A DNA stretch of 64,000 nt from Rummeliibacillus pycnus_B (GTDB taxonomy: Bacteria > Bacillota > Bacilli > Bacillales_A > Planococcaceae): assembly GCF_050459865.1 (NCBI RefSeq), contig NZ_JBCMNM010000076.1, positions 1 through 64,000 of the forward strand, given 5' to 3'. The position numbers and the translations under genes are program-made. Below are positions 17,756-26,574 of the stretch, piece after piece (position 1 is the stretch's first letter; each line of letters starts with the position of its first letter). A model generated the notes under the pieces. That model worked only from the letters and a program-made list of their open reading frames with translations, searched no databases and was not told the DNA's origin.

Positions 17756-17920
17756 GTGAAAATAACCGAATTTGAACAAGACATTAATCGATATATGCTC
17801 AATCGTTCATCTGAAGGCTTATCGGCAAAGACGTTAAAATCGTAAGTACAAGCGCTAAGTCAAAGGCAAACTATTAAAGGACGAGCATTAGAATGCCGGA
17901 GAGTATCTTGAAAATAAATA
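17756..17920 (+). pseudogene. N-terminal relic of a XerC/XerD-like tyrosine recombinase
   Basis: From GTG 17756 the frame reads ITEFEQDINRYML and LSAKTLKS, the SAM-like core-binding start of XerD-type recombinases, where a Tyr codon would follow. A TAA stands there instead (17843-17845), and the frame continues with QALS before losing resemblance. All catalytic residues are gone. It marks the left border of an accessory island beginning right after spo0A. The 17921-18176 stretch behind it holds only a short hairpin (GTGGAATTAATCCAC, about 17928) and no gene. Confidence 0.6.
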
Positions 17921-18176
17921 AAAAGCCGTGGAATTAATCCACGACTCATGTAAGTTTATGATGTAGCAAATCAACTTAAATTTATTCATGTTGTATTGTG
18001 GCGATGACGAAATAAAAAAGTTAAATTTCTTATTTTGCATATTTTCCCCAACTTATTTTATTAGTTAAGGTAGTTTGTTCAGTTCAAATGGATATTATTT
18101 TTAATAAGTGAAGAAGAGGCTTAGTATAACTTAAATCAACACGTAAACACTAAAATAAAGGGGAGGATGAAAGAAC

Positions 18177-18515
18177 ATGAAAACAATTTTATCAATTCAA
18201 TTTGCTCTTCATGTATTGTTTTTCGGTGATTTTTCAACAATAACTTTGAACGATTTGAAAAATATGGAACAAACAATGTCCCCTTATTATAAATGGGGAC
18301 AAACTGCTATTCAAAAGACAAAAGAAAAGTATCCTCAGGCTACAATTATTGATTATTTTCATATTGGAAGAGTTTCAATAAAAGATTACTCTATAGAAAA
18401 GTTCAAGCTTTGGTTAAAGGACAACAACAAAGAATTTGGAGTATATGTTGATGTTAAATTAGACAATAAAACCGAACAAATAATCGACATTAAGTTCAAA
18501 GAAACAACTAAGTAA
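18177..18515 (+). CDS. DUF3889 family secreted protein (YqzG-like)
   Basis: 112 aa. Starts behind GGGGAGGATG. A hydrophobic N-terminus (ILSIQFALHVLFFGDF) suggests export. The core, PYYKWGQTAIQKTKEKYPQA, then IIDYFHIGRV and FKLWLKDNNKEFGVYVDV, matches the DUF3889 family of Bacillus, whose function is unknown. Closed by a family B hairpin. A deletion derivative of this gene with the same hairpin lies at 19363-19477. Confidence 0.7.
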   Translation: MKTILSIQFALHVLFFGDFSTITLNDLKNMEQTMSPYYKWGQTAIQKTKEKYPQATIIDYFHIGRVSIKDYSIEKFKLWLKDNNKEFGVYVDVKLDNKTEQIIDIKFKETTK

Positions 18516-18520
18516 CCAAA

Positions 18521-18562
18521 GCGAAATAAAAAAGCCAACTGATCTACAGTTGACTGTTTTTC
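18521..18562. repeat. Family B hairpin, copy B1 (reverse orientation)
   Basis: GCGAAATAAAAAAGCC then AACTGATCTACAGTTGACTG. CAACTG and CAGTTG form the stem; read backward it is AGTCAACTG...TTGGCTTTTTTATTTCGC, the same module as at 58923 and 59665. It probably serves as a bidirectional terminator. Confidence 0.7.
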
Positions 18563-18722
18563 TTTTTATTTACTCCAGTTGTTTAAATCACTTTTGCTGT
18601 ATTTTTTAACTAGTGATAAGAATTTAAGAGTAATAGTTTTAGATTTTGTGGAATTTCTACACCTTTTTTTGCTACTTTAATTTTCAAGCCTACTTTTTTA
18701 ACGGCAGTTCTTCTCGCTTGAT

Positions 18723-19139
18723 TTAATCTAATCCTCTAGATTTTAATAAATTTTCTCTATACATCTCTTTGACTGTATTAGGCATTTCTTTGGTTGCTAT
18801 CCATTGTGTCGATTCATATTCATATTCCTCATACTGAGTAGGTTCTAATCTAATCTCATATAATTGAGAGAAATTAGTTAATTTAAGAGCAGACATTATA
18901 GAAAGTAATTGAGCTTTATTCCATGAGATACCTTTACCATTAGCTATCTCTGAAATAGTACCCACCCTCATTCCTGTCAAGGATGCTAAATCTTTTTGAG
19001 TGATACCCCTCTCTTTTAATAAATCTTCTAATTTAATAATTACATAAGCATTCTCTAATTGACTTGCTGTATTAATTACCGTATCGTTCATTGAACTGTG
19101 GGAATGCTCTAATATTTGTTTAACTTTAATCTTTTTCAC
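18723..19139 (-). CDS. XRE-family transcriptional regulator
   Basis: 138 aa, GTG start behind AGAAGGAG. A Cro/C1 helix-turn-helix at about residues 38-95 (LLKERGITQKDLASLTGM and VGTISEIANGKG) with an N-terminal extension and an acidic tail (EEYEYESTQW). Probably a repressor acting on itself or a neighbour. The upstream region carries the perfect palindrome ACAGTATACTGT and two further GTATAC sites. Target and origin are unknown; phage or toxin-antitoxin ancestry is possible. Confidence 0.75.
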   Translation of the reverse strand: MKKIKVKQILEHSHSSMNDTVINTASQLENAYVIIKLEDLLKERGITQKDLASLTGMRVGTISEIANGKGISWNKAQLLSIMSALKLTNFSQLYEIRLEPTQYEEYEYESTQWIATKEMPNTVKEMYRENLLKSRGLD

Positions 19140-19194
19140 TAAAATTGCTCCTTCTAAACGCTATAGAAATTATATATGTATAATTTCTTATGTT

Positions 19195-19264
19195 ACAGTA
19201 TACTGTTATATAAAACAATAGTTCACCTAGTACAAATGTATACCTATAATATGTGGAAATGTAT
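19195..19264. promoter_or_regulatory. Putative operators of the XRE regulator
   Basis: ACAGTATACTGT (19195-19206) is a perfect palindrome; GTATAC recurs near 19238 and 19261. They lie just upstream of the minus-strand regulator, as expected for autoregulation. Confidence 0.4.
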
Positions 19265-19362
19265 ACGTTAGTAAGATTAATAGGGAAAAATACCCTTTCA
19301 TACAAAAATACAAGTAAAGGCTAGGTGAATTTATTTTGTTATTCCCAAAAGCAAAGACTAAA

Positions 19363-19477
19363 AAAGGGGAGGATTAAAAAACATGAAAACAATTTTATTC
19401 AATTTAATATGCTCTTCATGCATTGTTTTTTGGTCTACAGCGAAATAAAAAAGCCAACTGATCTACAGTTGACTGTT
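19363..19477 (+). pseudogene. Deletion derivative of the DUF3889 gene with its hairpin
   Basis: GGGGAGGATTAAAAAACATG and the first 50 bp of coding sequence match 18162-18230 closely. The sequence then jumps to CTACAGCGAAATAAAAAAGCC, that is, the region after the intact gene's stop, and repeats hairpin B1 (copy B2 at 19440-19477). About 270 bp of coding sequence is missing. The ends survived while the middle was lost. Confidence 0.75.
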
Positions 19478-19524
19478 AGGCATTTTATTAAACTAAAACG
19501 TCCGTTAGAAAAATAGGGGGAAAT

Positions 19525-19875
19525 TCAATGATTTTTCAAGGCGTTATATAATTGTGCTGATTTGGATGGAACAAATACAATCGGATATTTTTCTCCTAAT
19601 TGTTTCTTCACCTCTTGGAATAATCGTAACCCTTTCTTATTGTGATCTTCTTCTAATAATAATCCATTTCCTTTTAATGAATCTGTTTCTAAATCAATCC
19701 ATTTACCATATTCTGATCCCCATTCCCATAGTTCTTCTTGTAGTTTATCTGATAATGGGAAATCATCTATATCAAGATTTACACCACAATCTTTACACCA
19801 AATTGGGTCAGCCACAAAATCAGCTTCGAATTTATATGAAGTATGTTTACAGTTTTCTTTTAGATTCCAAATCAT
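19525..19875 (-). CDS. Conserved hypothetical protein with a paired-cysteine motif
   Basis: 116 aa. N-terminal part has CKHTSYKFEADF and PIWCKDCGVNLDIDDFPLS; the three Cys and one His could bind zinc. The rest is helical and charged, with GLLLEEDHNKKGLRLFQEV. I recognise the pattern from uncharacterised Bacillales proteins but no function. It is a stand-alone gene in the accessory island. Confidence 0.6.
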   Translation of the reverse strand: MIWNLKENCKHTSYKFEADFVADPIWCKDCGVNLDIDDFPLSDKLQEELWEWGSEYGKWIDLETDSLKGNGLLLEEDHNKKGLRLFQEVKKQLGEKYPIVFVPSKSAQLYNALKNH

Positions 19876-20124
19876 TAGTTAATCTCCATTTCAAATTTAT
19901 TACTGTGCAATTGCTTATGTACCTAATCACAATTATAACTCAACACCTAAAATTTATTCCGACTTAAACTTCAGTTTGCCCAATAAAGTATTATAATTCA
20001 GAGTGATTTTTTGGGGTTATACATGAAAGTAAATGAGGCAGGTTAGTTTGATAAAAGACAAGGAGTTATCGTTTATTATGTTGAATATATAGTGTACATA
20101 ATTTAAGGGGAAAGTTGTGAAAAG

Positions 20125-21144
20125 ATGTTAATTAATAAAAAGATAAGCGCACAGTTTAATTCGGTTATATCAAATGTCAGGAAGACCTCTGAATTAGTAG
20201 ACTGTTCTGGTGCATCTGTTTTTATTATTTATAACGATAATATTGTTACCGAGGAATATTGGGGCAAACATTCTAAAGACCCTAATTCGAGATGTATTCA
20301 AGCAGATACCCAATTTCATGTTGCATCAGTTAGAAAAAGTTACATAGGATTTGCTGTTGCTTATGCGGTTAATAAAGGGTACATAGGCTCAATTGATGAT
20401 TCAATAATAAACTATATTTCACCAAGGGCTTTGCAGATATTAAATGGGACTACAATAAAACACTTACTTACACATACTCATGGCTTAAAGATGGTTAATG
20501 GGGAGATTTTTCGAGAATTTCCTCCCGGTGAGAGTTGGGCTTATCGAGGTATTGGAATTGATTTATTGACGCAAATCATTAAAAACACAACTGGTAAAAC
20601 GGTGGCTGAAATAGTTGCTGAAAACGTATTTAAACCTCTTAATTTTAGTGAGACTGGATGGTACGGAGAAATAAATGAAAAACTAGTTGATGTAGTTAGG
20701 AAACCTAATGACCCAAGTTGGACTACAAGTAAAAGTACAGACGGTGATAAAATGAATATGTATGTATCTTCAAGAGAGTTAGCTGAATGGGGATACTTTC
20801 ATCTGAAACAAGGATTTGTAAATGGAAAACAAATTGTAGAAAAAGAAATTATTGATATTGCTACATCACTTCAAAGCCCAAGTACAATAGATGCTAATTT
20901 TCCGCAAAACGGGTTTTTATGGTTTGTAAAAGACTTGCCTGCAAGAAAATCAGAAATTGGTGAACTTGTACCTAAAGGCTCTTTTCAAATTTTAGGCTAT
21001 ACAGGAGTAACTCTCTTGGTTATACCTCAGCAAAATCTTGTGGCAGTCCGTGCGTTTAATAGTTTTGGTTCTCCTAATGGATTTGATTATTTAGCCGATG
21101 TTAAAAAGTTTGGAGATACTATAATAGAGTGCTTATTGTACTAA
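20125..21144 (+). CDS. Serine hydrolase of the beta-lactamase class C-like family
   Basis: 339 aa. Catalytic SxxK at Ser68-Lys71 (ASVRKSY), a YRG at the position of the YxN motif, and a C-terminal IVP-like strand (LGYTGVTLLVIP) in place of the KTG triad. No signal peptide is visible, so it is probably cytosolic. The family includes esterases, D-aminopeptidases and carboxypeptidases, and the substrate cannot be told. A ribosome site GGGGAAAG precedes ATG 20125. Followed by a family B hairpin and a family C element. Confidence 0.8.
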   Translation: MLINKKISAQFNSVISNVRKTSELVDCSGASVFIIYNDNIVTEEYWGKHSKDPNSRCIQADTQFHVASVRKSYIGFAVAYAVNKGYIGSIDDSIINYISPRALQILNGTTIKHLLTHTHGLKMVNGEIFREFPPGESWAYRGIGIDLLTQIIKNTTGKTVAEIVAENVFKPLNFSETGWYGEINEKLVDVVRKPNDPSWTTSKSTDGDKMNMYVSSRELAEWGYFHLKQGFVNGKQIVEKEIIDIATSLQSPSTIDANFPQNGFLWFVKDLPARKSEIGELVPKGSFQILGYTGVTLLVIPQQNLVAVRAFNSFGSPNGFDYLADVKKFGDTIIECLLY

Positions 21145-21170
21145 CGGAGTGTTATTTTAATAAAAAGGAT

Positions 21171-21200
21171 AAAAGTCAGCTGATCAGTTGGCTTTTTATA
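21171..21200 (+). repeat. Family B hairpin, copy B3
   Basis: AAAAGTCAGCTGATCAGTTGGCTTTTT-type module: GTCAGCTG pairs with CAGTTGGC, then a T tract. It ends the transcript of the serine hydrolase gene. Confidence 0.75.
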
Positions 21201-21256
21201 TATTCTCTGTGGTGTAGAGCTGGCTTTGCGCTACATGGATGGCTAACGGTAAAGGG
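21201..21256 (+). repeat. Family C palindromic element, copy C1
   Basis: ATTCTCTGTGG, then a stem TGTAG (21213)/CTACA (21231), then TGGATGGCTAACGG. The second copy at 43852 has TGAAG/CTTCA in the stem, a compensatory change. Confidence 0.65.
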
Positions 21257-21354
21257 GAGTGCAAATAGAATTTCATTTTGTAAAGTTTGATTTTAAACGC
21301 TAATGATATTATGAAAGAAATGGTATCCCATCTAAAAGATTGTTGCTTTCCCAT

Positions 21355-21386
21355 GAAAAAGACTTCGCTTAGAAGTCCTTTTTTAT
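21355..21386 (-). terminator. Terminator of the VOC-family gene
   Basis: GACTTC and GAAGTC form the stem; AAAAA/TTTTTT flank it, so it can act on both strands. Confidence 0.75.
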
Positions 21387-21751
21387 AATGTTAAATTTTT
21401 AATCAATTCAATTCTATTACCAAATGGGTCTCTAAATTCAAAACGGTCAAAGTTAGGAATTGGGACAGCATCTAATATCTTTATATTCTCTTGTGATAAT
21501 CTTGTTTTCCAATACGAGATATCTTCGACTTCGTAAGCGATGTGTGCTTTAGTCTTCATTCTGTCAAAACCATCTTCTGTTCCTATATGAACGTCTCTAT
21601 CTCCAACTTTTAACCAAAAACCTCCACGACCTTTAAGAGATTCAGGTTTTTCAATTTCTTGTAAGCCTAATACACCACAATAAAATTTCTTACCTTCTTC
21701 TTCAGTTCCCTTTGGAATAGTTATCTGAACGTGATGCAATCCTCTAATCAT
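21383..21751 (-). CDS. VOC/glyoxalase-superfamily protein
   Basis: 122 aa from the ATG at 21751 behind AGGGGTGG; a further upstream start would add 21 unlikely residues. Two beta-alpha-beta-beta-beta units: HHVQITIPKG at the start, FYCGVLGLQEIEKP, HIAYEVEDISYW in the middle and FRDPFGNRIELI at the end. Candidate metal ligands are His5 or His6, His in HIAYEV and Glu in IELI. Likely a dioxygenase, glyoxalase or resistance-type enzyme; substrate unknown. Confidence 0.8.
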   Translation of the reverse strand: MIRGLHHVQITIPKGTEEEGKKFYCGVLGLQEIEKPESLKGRGGFWLKVGDRDVHIGTEDGFDRMKTKAHIAYEVEDISYWKTRLSQENIKILDAVPIPNFDRFEFRDPFGNRIELIKNLTL

Positions 21752-21996
21752 ATGACCACCCCTTAAATTCCGTAATTTTACAAAAAAATTCTCTCTTCTA
21801 AGAATAACATACATTTTTAATAAGTTAATTTTATTCTTTTTATAAAATTACATAAGAATTACTTATCAAATATCAGTTATGAATAAGGGTTTATTTAAAT
21901 AAATAAATTATATAATTTCTTCTTAACTAACGAGGCAAGAGGAATTCAATTAGTAGGAAGAGAATATAAGTGGTTATTAAAGTATTTGGGGGGAAG

Positions 21997-22446
21997 ATGG
22001 TGGAATGCAAAAAAGTTAAGGAAATCTTTAGAGTTACAGGCATAAAAGGCAAAGGAGCTTTTGCTAGCTTTGGTACTGAGGTTCCAAAACTTGCCCAGCA
22101 ATTTTTAGCACGTTTAGACGAAATTGATAATCATTTGGATACAGAAATAGCTCTTTTCGAACCTAAAAGGGATGACATCCATTTGGAAGGTCACTTTTAT
22201 GTAGGAGTAATTGTTAAAGAGACTAAGAAAGAAGTTCCAGTTGGAATGGATTATATCGAAACCGCATTAGACTATGTCACGACTAGGGGGAAAATAAGTG
22301 ATCTCAATAAACTGCACAACAATTTATTGAAATGGGCGAATGAACAGGGTTATAAAAGAAATCTAGATTCCCATATTGTTGAGACTTATCATCCTATGGT
22401 AAATAGTGAGGAAGAGGTTGAGATTTATTTACCAATCTATATTTAA
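21997..22446 (+). CDS. GyrI-like effector-binding domain protein
   Basis: 149 aa from ATG 21997 (GGGGGGAAG lies directly before it; GTG 22000 is an alternative). Contains the GyrI/AraC effector-binding pattern: FRVTGIKGKGAF, a central HFYVGVIVKE and the C-terminal VETYHPMV and EVEIYLPI, ending as the family does. Stand-alone members bind small hydrophobic molecules or inhibit gyrase; function here is open. The 22447-23010 gap behind it holds a terminator and a gene relic. Confidence 0.7.
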   Translation: MVECKKVKEIFRVTGIKGKGAFASFGTEVPKLAQQFLARLDEIDNHLDTEIALFEPKRDDIHLEGHFYVGVIVKETKKEVPVGMDYIETALDYVTTRGKISDLNKLHNNLLKWANEQGYKRNLDSHIVETYHPMVNSEEEVEIYLPIYI

Positions 22447-22547
22447 AATCCATTGCTTAAAACCAGGCTACGATTTATATTGTTTTTCTAACGGTTATAA
22501 CAATAAAGTCGCGAACTGAAATATTCGACCAAAAATTTAATGATTAT

Positions 22548-22586
22548 GAGCACGATTCAATTTTTATTGGAACGTGCTTTTTTATT
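22548..22586 (+). terminator. Terminator-like hairpin
   Basis: AGCACG and CGTGCT pair around GATTC...GGAA, followed by TTTTTTATT. It lies 100 bp after the GyrI-like gene. Confidence 0.7.
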
Positions 22587-22814
22587 CGTTTAAGAAGATG
22601 GATAATAGTCAGATATTGATAAGTTGACTTTTCGAAGTCGGAACAAATAGTTCAATAATAAAACTATCGATTTTTCAACTAAGCAGCAAGATCGGTTAAG
22701 GATGGGTAATTAATTTATTCGTGGTACTATATTTACAAAAAATATAAATTTTGTTAAAAATAATACAGTGTGTAATACAACAAATGATTATAAAAAGAAG
22801 ATTGTTGTTGAAAT

Positions 22815-22925
22815 ATAGAAAAAAATCTGGTGCAATAACGCTGATATGGCGAAAGTTAATGCATTCTGAGCTCCTGATACAATTGCAACTTGGTCTTGTT
22901 TAATATTAATTCCCAAAGTAAGTCC
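22815..22925 (-). pseudogene. Relic of a MocR-type (GntR/aminotransferase) gene
   Basis: Read on the minus strand, 34 codons spell GLTLGINIKQDQVAIVSGAQ and then NALTFAISALL, the fold-type-I aminotransferase segment of MocR regulators around the substrate loop. No helix-turn-helix and no PLP-lysine region remain around it. A decayed fragment in the accessory island. Confidence 0.45.
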
Positions 22926-23010
22926 AGACACATGGTGTGACAATTCATTAGAAATGAAAGCTGATTTGAGAAATGAATAGCTTAAAATTTTTGATAAATA
23001 GGAGGTAACT

Positions 23011-23532
23011 ATGAAGAAAAACTACTCAATCTTGTCATTACTATTTACTTTTTTAGGTGTTGCAATTATTTATCTTGGTATCAAGTCACCACAATCTTTA
23101 ATTATAGTGTTTTTAGGAATCGTTCTATTAATAACTGCATTAATAATAAGTACAATAGCAGTTTTTAAACGTGAACGTATTAGTCTCATTTTCTTAGCAC
23201 TTTTTATTTTATTTCTTTTAATATTACCATTGACAAAACCGTCTAATGATTCTTTTAATGAATGGTTATCTGACAAACATCAACTCGATTGCCAAGAAAA
23301 AGAATGTGTGTCTAATTCAGAGAGTTTAAAAATGCCTGACGGAAAAACAGAGAAAGTTGTTAATAAAGAAGTTGAAAGAGTGGTAAATAGAGAGTCAGAG
23401 GATTATTTTTTCTTCAATAAGAAGAGTATAAAATTAGAAGATGAAGATGAAAAAGGAAGCTTTTTTCTCATTGAAGGGATTGGAATCCTTGGTGGGTTTA
23501 CAACATTTACATATAAACCTGTATTTGAATGA
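23011..23532 (+). CDS. Hypothetical membrane protein
   Basis: 173 aa behind AGGAGG. Three hydrophobic helices (about 8-25, 28-50, 55-73) are followed by a polar, acidic outside or inside domain with two Cys (CQEKECVSNS) and many Lys/Glu pairs. It ends EGIGILGGFTTFTYKPVFE in form. No family is recognised. It is the last gene of the accessory island before the conserved fapA block. The gap to fapA (23533-23857) shows no gene; a TATAAT at 23821 may serve fapA. Confidence 0.55.
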   Translation: MKKNYSILSLLFTFLGVAIIYLGIKSPQSLIIVFLGIVLLITALIISTIAVFKRERISLIFLALFILFLLILPLTKPSNDSFNEWLSDKHQLDCQEKECVSNSESLKMPDGKTEKVVNKEVERVVNRESEDYFFFNKKSIKLEDEDEKGSFFLIEGIGILGGFTTFTYKPVFE

Positions 23533-23857
23533 TGATGCACTGAAAAAGTGATCACATATTTTGGGACGTTTAAATCTAATAAATCCTTTGCATTTACTAT
23601 ATTGCCATAGTGAAATCGCTTGAAACCATTATTGTGTTCAACAAATTTTTTGATAAGATCAGTAATATATTTTACAAAACCTAACTTATTATATAGACTT
23701 ATATGTAAAAATATGCCGATAATGGAATTTGTAAATAGAAATAATTGGTTTTTGAACGGTTTAAATTAACGAAATCTTTACATAATAAAAAGCTTAAAAA
23801 TTTTATAAATATTACGATAATATAATACAAAGAAAAAAATTGGGAGGATTGGGGATT

Positions 23858-25429
23858 TTGCTGATTTTTGAGAACGATTACATATTATTAACTGAGGATC
23901 AATCAATTGTGTATATAGAGGTGAAAAAAAAGGGGCTTTCACTTAAAGACTTCGAAACAATTTTACAAAAAATTAAAAGAGTAAAATTATCTAGCTTTGC
24001 AGCTTTAAGAAATGCTTTAAATTTAGGAACAGATGAACGTGTAGAAATTGGAACTTGGTTACCACCGGTTGAAATTGTTATTTCAAGAGATAGAATGCAG
24101 GCGACAATGTACATTAATGATGACCCTGTAAGTGTATTTCAGGATGAAGAAAAAATGAACAAGCAAATAAAAGAAGTTGCTGAAAATGCGGGGATTCGAT
24201 CTGGAATCAATACGATATCAATGGATACAGTTTTGTCAGGAAAGCCAATAATAATTGCAGCAGGAAAAACACCTATAAAAGGGCATGATGCGAAATTTAC
24301 TTATATAAAAATTCCAGAAAGAAAACCTCAAATTTTAGAAGATGGTCGTGCAGATTATTTTGATATGAACTTTATATATGAAATTGAAAAGGATGCTTGG
24401 ATTGGCGAAAAAGTCCCTGCGCAACTTGGGGTACATGGAACAAATGTACTAGGTGAAGACATACCAGCAGGAAACGGTGATGATATTCCACTAAATTTTG
24501 ATCCTACTTCTATTTACGTGCAAGAAGAAGATGGGAAGACTGTGCTTAGAGCGATGGATGGTGGGGTATTAGATTTTACGAATGGAACATTTTCGATAAA
24601 GAATCATTTAATCATTCAAAATGATGTAGGTATCGAAACAGGTAATCTAAAATTTGATGGATCCATTACGATAAGAGGAACTATTTTGGCTGGATATTCA
24701 GTTGTAGCTACAGGAGATATCCAGGTAGAAGGTGCTGAAGGTGTTACTGGTCCCAAACTAATTGAATCAACAAATGGAGATGTCTATATTCGTGGAGGTA
24801 TTTTTGGCAATGGAGAAACAGTAGTCCGAGCTTACGGAAACATCTTTGTCAAACATGCAAATGACAGCACTTTACATGCGAAAAAGGATGTAGTAATTGG
24901 TTCATATTCAATGGGATCAGAAATTAAAGCACAAAATGTATATGTCAACGAACAACATGGCAAAATAATAGGCGGTCAGGTAGAAGCAACTAATTCGATT
25001 AATTCAGCTATGTCTGGAAATCGTTTAGAAAGAAAGACTGAACTTATGATTATGCTGCCAGATCGACAAGAAAGTGCAAAATTACTCAAAGAAAAAAGGG
25101 GAAAAGTGATTAAACTTGAATTAGAAATTGCTGATTTAGATGAAAAAGTAGTTTCACTTAGACCTTTACTAGACCATATGAACGAAACACAACGTAAATC
25201 ATATGATAATACTATAGAAAAAATTACTGAAAAAGAATCAGAATTAAGAAGTATTGAATCTGAGGTGAATGAAATAGGTAATCAACTAAGAACAATAGGT
25301 GATGAAATGATCAATATTACAAAAGAAGCGTTTCCTGGAACCTATATTCAGATTGGGAAAAAGTCAATTACCCTGAATCACACTACTTGTGGAAAATTTA
25401 AACTGGAGAATGGGGAATTAAATGTCTAG
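23858..25429 (+). CDS. fapA: FapA family (DUF342) protein
   Basis: 523 aa from TTG 23858 at good spacing from GGGAGG (23842-23847); earlier TTG codons are too close. An N-terminal domain of mixed fold is followed by the DUF342 beta-helical core (about 150-390; many repeats such as IRGTILAGYSVVATGDIQVEG, shown here in part) and a C-terminal coiled coil (about 395-490). FapA proteins interact with polar or cell-surface processes, and the biochemical role is unclear. Overlaps the next gene by 8 bp. Confidence 0.85.
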   Translation: MLIFENDYILLTEDQSIVYIEVKKKGLSLKDFETILQKIKRVKLSSFAALRNALNLGTDERVEIGTWLPPVEIVISRDRMQATMYINDDPVSVFQDEEKMNKQIKEVAENAGIRSGINTISMDTVLSGKPIIIAAGKTPIKGHDAKFTYIKIPERKPQILEDGRADYFDMNFIYEIEKDAWIGEKVPAQLGVHGTNVLGEDIPAGNGDDIPLNFDPTSIYVQEEDGKTVLRAMDGGVLDFTNGTFSIKNHLIIQNDVGIETGNLKFDGSITIRGTILAGYSVVATGDIQVEGAEGVTGPKLIESTNGDVYIRGGIFGNGETVVRAYGNIFVKHANDSTLHAKKDVVIGSYSMGSEIKAQNVYVNEQHGKIIGGQVEATNSINSAMSGNRLERKTELMIMLPDRQESAKLLKEKRGKVIKLELEIADLDEKVVSLRPLLDHMNETQRKSYDNTIEKITEKESELRSIESEVNEIGNQLRTIGDEMINITKEAFPGTYIQIGKKSITLNHTTCGKFKLENGELNV

Positions 25430-26147
25430 GCCACTTGTTTTTGCCCATCGTGGTGCATCTGCATACGCGATTGAAAATTCTCTTGAAGCTTTTGATCGTG
25501 CATTAGATATGCAAGCCGATGGAATCGAACTGGATATCCAAACAACAAAGGATGATGTTCCAGTAGTCATTCATGATATCAATCTCAGGCGTCTTACCGG
25601 AAAAAATGGTTTGGTTTCCAGTTTTACTTTAGAAGAAATCAAAAAGTTAAGAGTGGGCAAACTATTTGTGAGAAAATTTAAAGGCCCAAAAATACTCACA
25701 TTCGATGAATTTTTGGCTTGGCATAAGAATCACCTGGTACCTTTAAATGTAGAGCTAAAGGAATCATTTTTAGAAAATGAAAAAGCTTTAAAAATTGCAG
25801 TAGAAAAATGTAGAGATATTGAAGGTTTACATATTTCTTCATTTCATCCTGTTTTACTTGAAAAGGCAAAAAAAATTGCGCCTGAAATTGAAAGTGCAAT
25901 AATTGCTACAAAATTTCTGAATTGGGATGAATTAGATAAAATTCCGTTTATTGATACAGTTCACGCCAATAAAACTCGCTATTATAAAGAAAGATATTTA
26001 GAAGCATGTTTGCGTCAAAAGAAAAAATGTCGCTTCTACAATATTAATGGTAGCGAAAAATATATTGCTACTCCACATAAAGCAGTAATTGGATGGATTA
26101 CAGACTATCCGCAAATTGTAAGAGATGCACAGCAACACCAATACTAA
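25422..26147 (+). CDS. Glycerophosphodiester phosphodiesterase
   Basis: 241 aa GDPD-family TIM barrel. Catalytic HRGAS (His10), acid pair in GIELDIQ (Glu, Asp) and the second His in VVIHD are present. No signal peptide, so cytosolic. Hydrolyses deacylated phospholipids to glycerol-3-phosphate and an alcohol. Corresponds to yqiK, which lies in the same neighbourhood in B. subtilis. Coupled to fapA through the overlap. Confidence 0.92.
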   Translation: MSRPLVFAHRGASAYAIENSLEAFDRALDMQADGIELDIQTTKDDVPVVIHDINLRRLTGKNGLVSSFTLEEIKKLRVGKLFVRKFKGPKILTFDEFLAWHKNHLVPLNVELKESFLENEKALKIAVEKCRDIEGLHISSFHPVLLEKAKKIAPEIESAIIATKFLNWDELDKIPFIDTVHANKTRYYKERYLEACLRQKKKCRFYNINGSEKYIATPHKAVIGWITDYPQIVRDAQQHQY

Positions 26148-26182
26148 AAAACGCAAGGATTAAATGACTCCTTGCGTTTTTT
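26146..26182. terminator. Bidirectional terminator between yqiK-like and DUF2627 genes
   Basis: AAAAAACGCAAGGA and TCCTTGCGTTTTTT form an extended stem with A and T tracts on both sides. Confidence 0.92.
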
Positions 26183-26196
26183 CATACATTATTATT

Positions 26197-26442
26197 CTAG
26201 TTTTCTTTTTTCTTTGAATATTTTGGTGTAACACGTCCGTTTTTACGATCTCGATTCAATAAAAAACCAGCAAAGAAGCTAAATCCAAAAAGAAATAATA
26301 CAATACCAATAACGAATTGCAACCATAGATATGGGATTGGATCAAATAGTTTCGCAAAAAACGTATCACGCATTAACTTTATCCCGGCAGCAGCCATAAT
26401 TGCGGGAATTGCCAAAATGACAAAAGCTATAAAACGGCCCAT
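26197..26442 (-). CDS. yqzF: DUF2627 membrane protein (YqzF-like)
   Basis: 81 aa with two membrane helices (4-20 and 40-62) and a basic tail, start behind GAGGAGTG. Length, MGRFIAFVILAIPAIMAAAG-like opening and position next to bkdR identify the DUF2627/YqzF family. Function unknown. Confidence 0.85.
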   Translation of the reverse strand: MGRFIAFVILAIPAIMAAAGIKLMRDTFFAKLFDPIPYLWLQFVIGIVLFLFGFSFFAGFLLNRDRKNGRVTPKYSKKKEN

Positions 26443-26574
26443 TCATCGTTCACTCCTCTAATCTATTTTTATTCTCACTTGTATTGCTTGGATTGTCAAG
26501 GGCTGAAACATTGGTTAAGATATTATAAATACTCCTTGAAGAAATTTGTATTTAGATGATAGGAAGTGAAAAAA

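Noticed and set aside
19325..19516. 63-aa plus-strand frame
   Set aside because: It runs across the deletion copy of the DUF3889 gene and its hairpin in the wrong frame.
23540..23760. Minus-strand open frame of about 75 codons before fapA
   Set aside because: It has no start codon or ribosome site and no family resemblance; AT-rich chance frame or unrecognisable relic.
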